NCBI RefSeq assembly: GCF_024346715.1
Contig: NZ_AP024853.1
Location: 1,054,001 to 1,118,000 of the forward strand
Length of the DNA stretch: 64,000 nucleotides
Direction of reading: 5' to 3'
Origin: Photobacterium swingsii
GTDB lineage: Bacteria > Pseudomonadota > Gammaproteobacteria > Enterobacterales > Vibrionaceae
The notes beneath the pieces are model-generated. The model was not told where the DNA came from. It searched no databases and worked only from the letters and a program-made list of their open reading frames with translations. Both the position numbers and the translations under genes were made by a program. Within the stretch, counting starts at the first letter, position 1; each line of letters begins with the position of its first letter. Below, piece by piece: positions 62,326 through 64,000 of the stretch.

Positions 62326-63309
62326 TTACTGTAACTTAGTGACTTCTTCTGTCAGCTTTTTATATAAATCAGGGTTAATTCTATCGGCGTATTTTTGAAC
62401 AACAGGTGCGACTTTCTCATGCATCTCTGCTTTTACTTCTGGTGAAAGAGGCGTGTAAATCAAACCAGCATCGATCATACCTTGCAACGACTTCTCATCT
62501 TGCGCTTTAACCGACACACGCATGTGATCAATGGCTACACGGGCTGCTTGTTGCATGGTGGCTTGCTCATCAGCAGTAAGACCATCGTAGAACTTTTTGC
62601 CAACGACAAAGACAACCCAAGAATACACATGCCCAGTATCAGACACATACTTTTGAACTTCGTATAAACGCTGCGAGTAGATATTGGTATACGGGTTTTC
62701 CTGGCCATCTACCACACCTTGTTGCAGTGATGAGAATAGTTCAGAAAAAGCCATAGGGGTTGGGTTAGCGCCAAGCGAACGGAAAGCATCGAGGTGCGCT
62801 TTATTCTGCATAGTACGCAGTTTTAAGCCATCCATATCTGCAATCGTTTTAATTGGGCGAACATTGTTAGTAACGTGACGGAAACCGAAGTTACCGTAAC
62901 CTAACCCTACATAACCGGCTTTTTCTAGCTTAGAGGATAATTCCTGTCCCCATTCGCCATCAACAACTTGGTTTGCTACATCGTCATTAGGAAAGATAAA
63001 AGGCAAGGTTAATATATTGAAATCTTTCACAATATTACCAAGTACAGCCGGTGATGGTAAATTCATTTGAACCGCATTAAATTTAATTTGCTCTAATGCT
63101 TCTTGGTCATTACCTAACTGATTACTCGGGTAAATAGTTACTGAAATATCAGTATTATCTTCTACGTATTTCTCAAACTTTTGCATTGCTGCAAATTCAA
63201 AGTGAGATTCAGGTACCCCAATACCAATACGCATAGATTTTCCCTGAACATGTAATGACATTGCCATTAGGGGTACAGCAGCTAGAGCAGCAATTTTACT
63301 TAGTTTCAT
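62326..63309 (-). CDS. TRAP transporter solute-binding protein (DctP)
   Basis: This 327-residue periplasmic binding protein has a Sec signal (IAALAAVPLMAMSLHVQG) and the DctP family core: LKLRTMQNKAHLDAFRSLGANPTPMAFSELFSSLQQGVVDGQENPY, seen in residues about 165-210. The Arg in LRTM binds the carboxylate of the ligand, and the NPTPMAFSEL loop is typical for sugar-acid TRAPs. It captures the substrate, probably galactonate or a similar aldonate/uronate, for DctQM. Confidence 0.92.
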   Translation of the reverse strand: MKLSKIAALAAVPLMAMSLHVQGKSMRIGIGVPESHFEFAAMQKFEKYVEDNTDISVTIYPSNQLGNDQEALEQIKFNAVQMNLPSPAVLGNIVKDFNILTLPFIFPNDDVANQVVDGEWGQELSSKLEKAGYVGLGYGNFGFRHVTNNVRPIKTIADMDGLKLRTMQNKAHLDAFRSLGANPTPMAFSELFSSLQQGVVDGQENPYTNIYSQRLYEVQKYVSDTGHVYSWVVFVVGKKFYDGLTADEQATMQQAARVAIDHMRVSVKAQDEKSLQGMIDAGLIYTPLSPEVKAEMHEKVAPVVQKYADRINPDLYKKLTEEVTKLQ

Positions 63310-63333
63310 AAGATACCTTTTGCTTTTCGTATA

Positions 63334-63975
63334 TTAAATGGACATCCAACTGTCACGATACGCCTTCGCGCGTACGCTTAGCTCTGAGGGCTTTATGCCC
63401 TTCTTATACAAGCCAGACCCCAAGCCAAAGCCGTCTACGCCAACATCAACGTAAGACTTCATTTGCTCGACATCTGCCTCTATACCGCCAGTAGGGCAGC
63501 AAATCATTTCAGGAGGTAACACTGATTTGATTGCCTTCACCCCTACAGGCTGAATAAGTTCTGCCGGGAAAAACTTCAATGCAGTAACTCCACAATCTAC
63601 AGCGGTAAACGCTTCTGTTGCGGTTTGTACACCAGAGAACACCACACAATGATGAGCACGAGCTGCACGAATCACTTCTGGGTTCATATTCGGTGTCACA
63701 ATTAATCGCGCTCCCACTTCAAGCACTGGCATTAATTTATCAATATTAGTCACAGTGCCTGCACCAATAATGGCTTGCTCACCATAAGTATCTACGAGCA
63801 TTTTTATACTTAACACTGCGTCAGGGGAATTTAATGGCACTTCAATAAATCTAAATCCGTTATCAATTAAGACATTAGCAATATCCAAAACTTCACTTGG
63901 TTCAACACCGCGTAATATTGCTATTAATGGTAATTCTTTAAACCATACATTATTTCTTAACTCTTCAGTATTCAT
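63334..63975 (-). CDS. dgoA: 2-keto-3-deoxy-6-phosphogalactonate aldolase (DgoA-like)
   Basis: This 213-residue KDPG-type aldolase has PLIAILRGVEPSE, RFIEVPLNSPDA with the catalytic Glu, IIGAGTVTN, and the Schiff-base Lys in VTALKFFPAELIQP. It is closer to DgoA (IAILRG and VPLNSP forms) than to Eda. It yields pyruvate and glyceraldehyde-3-phosphate from KDPGal. It is the first gene of the operon within the window. The needed 2-keto-3-deoxygalactonate kinase (DgoK) is not here and may lie past the right edge. Confidence 0.88.
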   Translation of the reverse strand: MNTEELRNNVWFKELPLIAILRGVEPSEVLDIANVLIDNGFRFIEVPLNSPDAVLSIKMLVDTYGEQAIIGAGTVTNIDKLMPVLEVGARLIVTPNMNPEVIRAARAHHCVVFSGVQTATEAFTAVDCGVTALKFFPAELIQPVGVKAIKSVLPPEMICCPTGGIEADVEQMKSYVDVGVDGFGLGSGLYKKGIKPSELSVRAKAYRDSWMSI

Positions 63976-64000
63976 TGATTTCGCCCTTGCTATAGATTTT

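Overview
The window looks like a chromosomal stretch from a marine gamma-proteobacterium of the Vibrionaceae (Vibrio or Photobacterium type). That placement is an inference. It rests on moderately AT-rich DNA, Vibrio-like protein sequences, an extracellular endonuclease I, an alternative oxidase behind an NsrR-like site, a TRAP sugar-acid operon and a Fur-controlled siderophore locus. No rRNA, tRNA, CRISPR array, insertion sequence or phage gene was recognised.

Region 1 (1-1936) holds the start of a leftward membrane protein and a divergent SgrR-like regulator. Region 2 (about 1983-29880) is a near-complete locus for sulfated glycosaminoglycans, most likely chondroitin or dermatan sulfate. 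It encodes an outer-membrane-type PL8 chondroitin lyase, three exported sulfatases, one radical-SAM sulfatase maturase, a KdgM-type porin, a mannose-family PTS (AgaV/W/E/F), a cytoplasmic GH105 unsaturated-uronyl hydrolase and a DUF2264 protein. The uronate branch is KduI, KduD, KdgK and Eda. The galactosamine branch is AgaA, AgaS, KbaZ and KbaY. AgaR is the likely local repressor. The inferred route is: lyase and sulfatases outside, the porin across the outer membrane, the PTS across the inner membrane, then hydrolysis to a 4-deoxy-uronate (to pyruvate plus glyceraldehyde-3-P) and GalNAc-6-P (to tagatose phosphates and triose phosphates). Repeated CTTTC/GAAAG elements and CRP-like sites lie in front of several of these units. 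Three small genes of unknown function (10200-11507) interrupt the locus.

Region 3 (29920-34358) has a DsbA/ScsC-like thiol oxidoreductase with a small membrane protein, a DAACS-family symporter, and a stand-alone protein with the catalytic motif pattern of the CyaA/edema factor/ExoY class of nucleotidyl cyclase toxins, behind a long AT-rich gap. Region 4 (34390-46233) is an iron locus: a YbtP/YbtQ-like ABC pair, a Fur box, an AraC regulator, a TonB-dependent receptor, a FhuF-like reductase and FhuC/D/B-like ABC importer genes.

Region 5 (46393-56563) is a mixed segment: GNAT acetyltransferase, amidohydrolase, AraC regulator, PLP decarboxylase, a GT4-CE4 fusion, a NifW-like protein, endonuclease I, alternative oxidase and an SDR. 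Region 6 (56608-63975) is a leftward sugar-acid operon with a TRAP transporter, a DgoD-like dehydratase, a DgoA-like aldolase, an IlvD/Edd-family dehydratase and a DapA-family lyase. It probably continues past the right edge.
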